NCBI GenBank assembly: GCA_037039925.1
Contig: JAXRKP010000130.1
Coordinates: forward strand, 139,501 to 203,500
DNA from: Doris montereyensis
Lineage: Eukaryota > Mollusca > Gastropoda > Nudibranchia > Dorididae
Direction: 5' to 3'
Length of the DNA stretch: 64,000 nucleotides
Shown one piece after another: positions 60,681 to 64,000 of the stretch (within the stretch, counting starts at the first letter, position 1; each line of letters begins with the position of its first letter). A model generated the notes under the pieces. That model had not been told where the DNA came from. It saw only the letters and a program-made list of their open reading frames with translations, and searched no databases. Position numbers and translations under genes: made by a program.

Positions 60681-63196
60681 ATTTCCTAAAGATGAGGTCC
60701 AGCGTCAAAAATGGATACAAGCTGTCAGACGTGTGGACTTTAACTCGTCCAAGTATTCTTACCTGTGTTCAAGTCACTTCAAGGAGGAGGACTTAGACAG
60801 AACCTCTCTCTCCTCTCTTCGCATTCGTGTTTGAGGCTTTTCCATCCTACTTGAAAACTTGTAAAACCCAAAGGAAGCCCCCAAAACACAGAGCCTCAGC
60901 TACAGTACTGCCAGTGCCACTGATACTACTATTGATAGCTCAATACCTGCATTAATAGACGATAATGTCTATCTGCCCAGATCTCCTGTTGCTTCAACAT
61001 CAATTCAGTGTAGCGCAGACACACCAGTGAAGGCTGGTTTGAAACGAAAATTGATGGAAAGTGAGCAAAAGGTGGTGGCATCAAGAAAGAGAATAAAACT
61101 TCTTCAACAATCCAACAGACGACTTCTCAAACGACAGGCCAAATTAACTGAGGTTATTGCAACTTTAAGGAAGCAAAACATCCTCAGCACAGACAGCATC
61201 TCTGTTTTGGAGACTTGCGGCGGAGGTGTATCCGATCTTCTTGAAAGAAAAGCTGCAAAAAAGCATGACAAGCCACTACCTCGAAAGTACTCTCCTCAAC
61301 TTCGAAGTTTTGCTTTGACCCTCCATTTTTATTCACCTCGTGCGTACAACTATGTCAGGAAAATGTTTGCCACATGTCTGCCACATCCCATTACCATCAG
61401 AAAATGGTATCAATCAGTACAAGATGGACCTGGCTTTAACGTTATTTCATTTATAGCTCTGGAATCAAAAGCTAAGGCTAAGCGTTTACGAGAAGGTCAA
61501 AAGTCCAATCCATGTGCGTTGCTTATGGATGAAATGGCAGTTAGAAAACATGTGGGGTGGGATGGACACAAGTATCAAGGCTATATTGACATGGGTACAG
61601 AACTTGATGATGATTCGTTACCTGTAGCAAAAGAAGTACTTGTTTTTATGGTTGTCAGCATCAATAATTCACGGAAATTACCAATTGGATTTTTTTATTA
61701 ACGGCATGAATGGTGAGGAAAAGAAAAACCTTGTGCTGAATGCTTTAACTAGACTTCATGTTGTTGGTGTTGATATTGTTTCTATTACTCATGATGGTGT
61801 AGCATCAAATATTGCAATGTTAAAGTGTCTCGGGTTGATCTGACATTTCCCTCATCCATGTACAAGTTGTCCTGTTGTGGCATTTCTTGACCCCTGCCAC
61901 ATGTTAAAACTGGTCCGAAACCCTTTGGCCGACAAAAGTTCCATGTTCAAAAATGATGATGAAATTAAATGGCAATATTTTGTTGAACTGAATAATTTGC
62001 AGGAACTTGAAGGTCTCCATTTAGGCAATAAGTTAAGAAATGCACATGTTGCATGGCAAAAGAAAAAGATGAATGTTAATTTGGCCTCCCAAACCTTCAG
62101 CGAATCAGTGGTAACATCCTTTGAGTTCTGTTTGAGAGAGAACATCCATGAATTTGACGGTTGTGAGGCAACCATTAAATTCATAAGAATCTGCAATAAC
62201 CTGTTTGATGTACTCAATTCAAGGAATCTCAAAGCTGGAGGGTGGAAGAGTCCCATTCAAAATAAAAATGCCACTAGGTACGCAGCCTTTTTGTCGGAGG
62301 CCAAATCCTACATACTGTCTTTAAAACAGTCAAGGTCTGACCCTCTCATTGTACAAAGCAATAGGAAAACTGGGTTTCTCGGATTTTTACTTTGCATAGA
62401 AAGCTTATTGTCCTTGTACCAAACCTTAATTGTATCTCGAAAACATGGTTTGACATTTATTCTCTCTTATAAATTCAGTCAAGATCATATTGAATTGTTC
62501 TTTGGCCAAGTGAGAAGCATGGGTGGTTGCAACAACAACCCCACTGCCCAACAGTTCAAAAGTGCATTTAAGAAGTTGTTGATTCACAACAACATTCAAG
62601 ATGTTGACCGTGGTAACTGTTTGCCTTTGGAAACTGTCCCCATTCTAACTGTCTCAAGCAAAGGCACTGAACTTGATGACGAAGCGCCTTCTGTTTCAGC
62701 CATAAATACAACTCACAGTAGAAACAGAATGAAAGAGATTGAAGATAATTCATTTTGCATTGATGCCTTAGTTGACTCCAGTGAGTCAAATGTAACTTCT
62801 TTGCTTTTTTTAAAGTCTCGTAGAGGTTTGACAGTGCCTTCAAAGGATGTCATTGAAGTGTGCTTGGTGTGTGAAAAACATTTTCGATGCTACGTGTCAT
62901 CTGCCTGTGAAGGGGGTGGGACATTGTCAAATGTGAAATGTCACAAATTAGTGCAGTCTGTTTTGAAACCCTTCTTACATAAGCCTATATTTCAGTCCAT
63001 CGGTGCTCACATGTTGGAGTTTGAAATGTTCAACAATCATTTGATTTTTTTGATTAAAGCAATTACTGAGAAATATCTTCAAGTAAGATACTATTATGCA
63101 GGAAAACAATACACATCAATGTTGCAAAATCGAATCAAGGCTTGCACGAATAGCAGAGAAGTGCTGAACAAGCTGGTTCTATTCTCAGGACAGTGA
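60681..63196 (+). pseudogene. THAP/P-element-type transposase relic (THAP9-like)
   Basis: A DNA transposase of the P-element group, broken into frames. After a TTTGTTTCAG acceptor, 60681-60840 encodes the C-terminal half of a THAP zinc finger (FPKDEVQRQKW, YLCSSHFKEEDLDRTS). A frame break follows before AFPSYLKTC. 61027-61701 holds a coiled coil (KRKLMESEQKVVASRKRIKL), the helix-turn-helix-like PLPRKYSPQLRSFALTLHFY and the first catalytic Asp in LLMDEMAVRKHVGWDGHKYQ. A run of seven T at 61690-61696 shifts the frame to INGMNGEEKKNLVLNAL and SITHDGVASN (second Asp). 61877-63196 continues FLDPCHMLKLVRN, DHIELFFGQVRSMGG with NNNPTAQQF (the remaining acidic residues), ending at a TGA. The first THAP exon and terminal repeats were not found. 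Confidence 0.82.
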
Positions 63197-63407
63197 TAGA
63201 GAGTTAAGCCACAAGGACAGACAGTAACAGTTTCGGGTATTACCCTTCGTCAGACTGTACAAACATACAAATATACAGATATAAAATAATAATAGCACTT
63301 CATGTTAAAGCTGGGAAAGGTGGGTTGGGGTTTGGCGGGTTGGGGGGGGGGGGGGAGGTTTGTGTTGTTATTACCAAAAAATACATCGCACCCGCAACTG
63401 ACAAGGT

Positions 63408-63440
63408 AGCCTATATATTATATATATATATATATATAAG
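63408..63440. repeat. Short (TA)n tract
   Basis: About 14 TA dinucleotides. A G homopolymer lies just upstream at 63342-63354. Confidence 0.8.
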
Positions 63441-63675
63441 GCAATAGATACAATGGAAATAACTACATTAGAAATACAATAATATGATTACATCTTATAT
63501 CAATAACAATTCTTAATTTCATGACTTTTATGACATGTATGTTTGACTGATGCCAAGTATTATGCCATGCCATAATTTAAATTTTTAAAATTTTTCCATT
63601 AATTTTTTAAAATAAGGTGTCTGAGTATTTTAAAGGTGCTCCTCCCCCCTTCCCTTTTGGGGGGGGGGGGCTATT

Positions 63676-63830
<155 letters not shown>

Positions 63831-64000
63831 TATCAGTAACTCACGCACAGACAATCTCCTTTACATATAACATGTATTATCATTTTTTTGTATGAGGTTA
63901 TGAACTCACTAAGTGTGTCAGTATTATTCCCTACACATGTTGTAGACATATAACTATTATTATTATGCGGATAGTTGAGTTCAATCGTATTGTTGAAGTG

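Overview
The window looks like nuclear DNA of an invertebrate animal, most likely a mollusc and possibly a gastropod. It is AT-rich, genes are split by kilobase introns with GT-AG borders, and the spaces are filled with decayed LINEs (Rex1-like, CR1/L2-like, RTE-like), tRNA-derived SINEs, pogo/Tigger-type and piggyBac-type MITEs, microsatellites and scattered AGATCTAGA-rich DNA. The species is inferred from this style, not from a diagnostic gene. Most short open frames in the window are chance or lie inside repeats.

Layout. (1) 5.6-29.3 kb, + strand: a complete microtubule plus-end tracking protein gene of the EB1/MAPRE family, 267 codons in seven coding positions. Its third coding position exists as two tandem homologous exons (12125-12231 and 13844-13950). 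Each is 107 nt long with the same phase and encodes the same segment of the microtubule-binding calponin-homology domain. Including both or neither gives a stop codon within five codons, so they must be mutually exclusive. Its introns carry an antisense decayed DUF7869-type gene (8.6-11.0 kb), LINE 3' ends, SINEs and MITEs. (2) 29.3-40 kb: EB1 downstream region, a CR1/L2-like LINE split by a 1.2-kb inverted-repeat element, two copies of a TA-flanked MITE family, another reverse transcriptase fragment and a 29-bp minisatellite. (3) 40.4-44.4 kb, - strand: the two 3' coding exons of the ribosome-biogenesis gene UTP23, with a pogo/Tigger-type element with perfect terminal repeats in the intron between them; the N-terminal exon was not found. 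(4) 44.5-52.2 kb: repeats and microsatellites. (5) 52.3-57.1 kb, + strand: a five-exon conserved-looking gene I do not recognise (N-terminus MARNEEKQ), with two tRNA-derived SINEs in its introns and one or two frame problems. (6) 57.6-63.2 kb: a 5'-truncated Rex1-like LINE (- strand), then a THAP/P-element-type transposase relic (+ strand). The window ends in a CT microsatellite.

Functionally, EB1, UTP23 and the unrecognised gene look like unrelated neighbours; the rest is transposon sediment. The best candidate for something undescribed is the EB1 exon pair, a splice switch inside the microtubule-binding face of a core +TIP protein. Single-base frame breaks in both UTP23 and the MARNEEKQ gene, against a clean EB1, raise the question of assembly indels versus gene decay.
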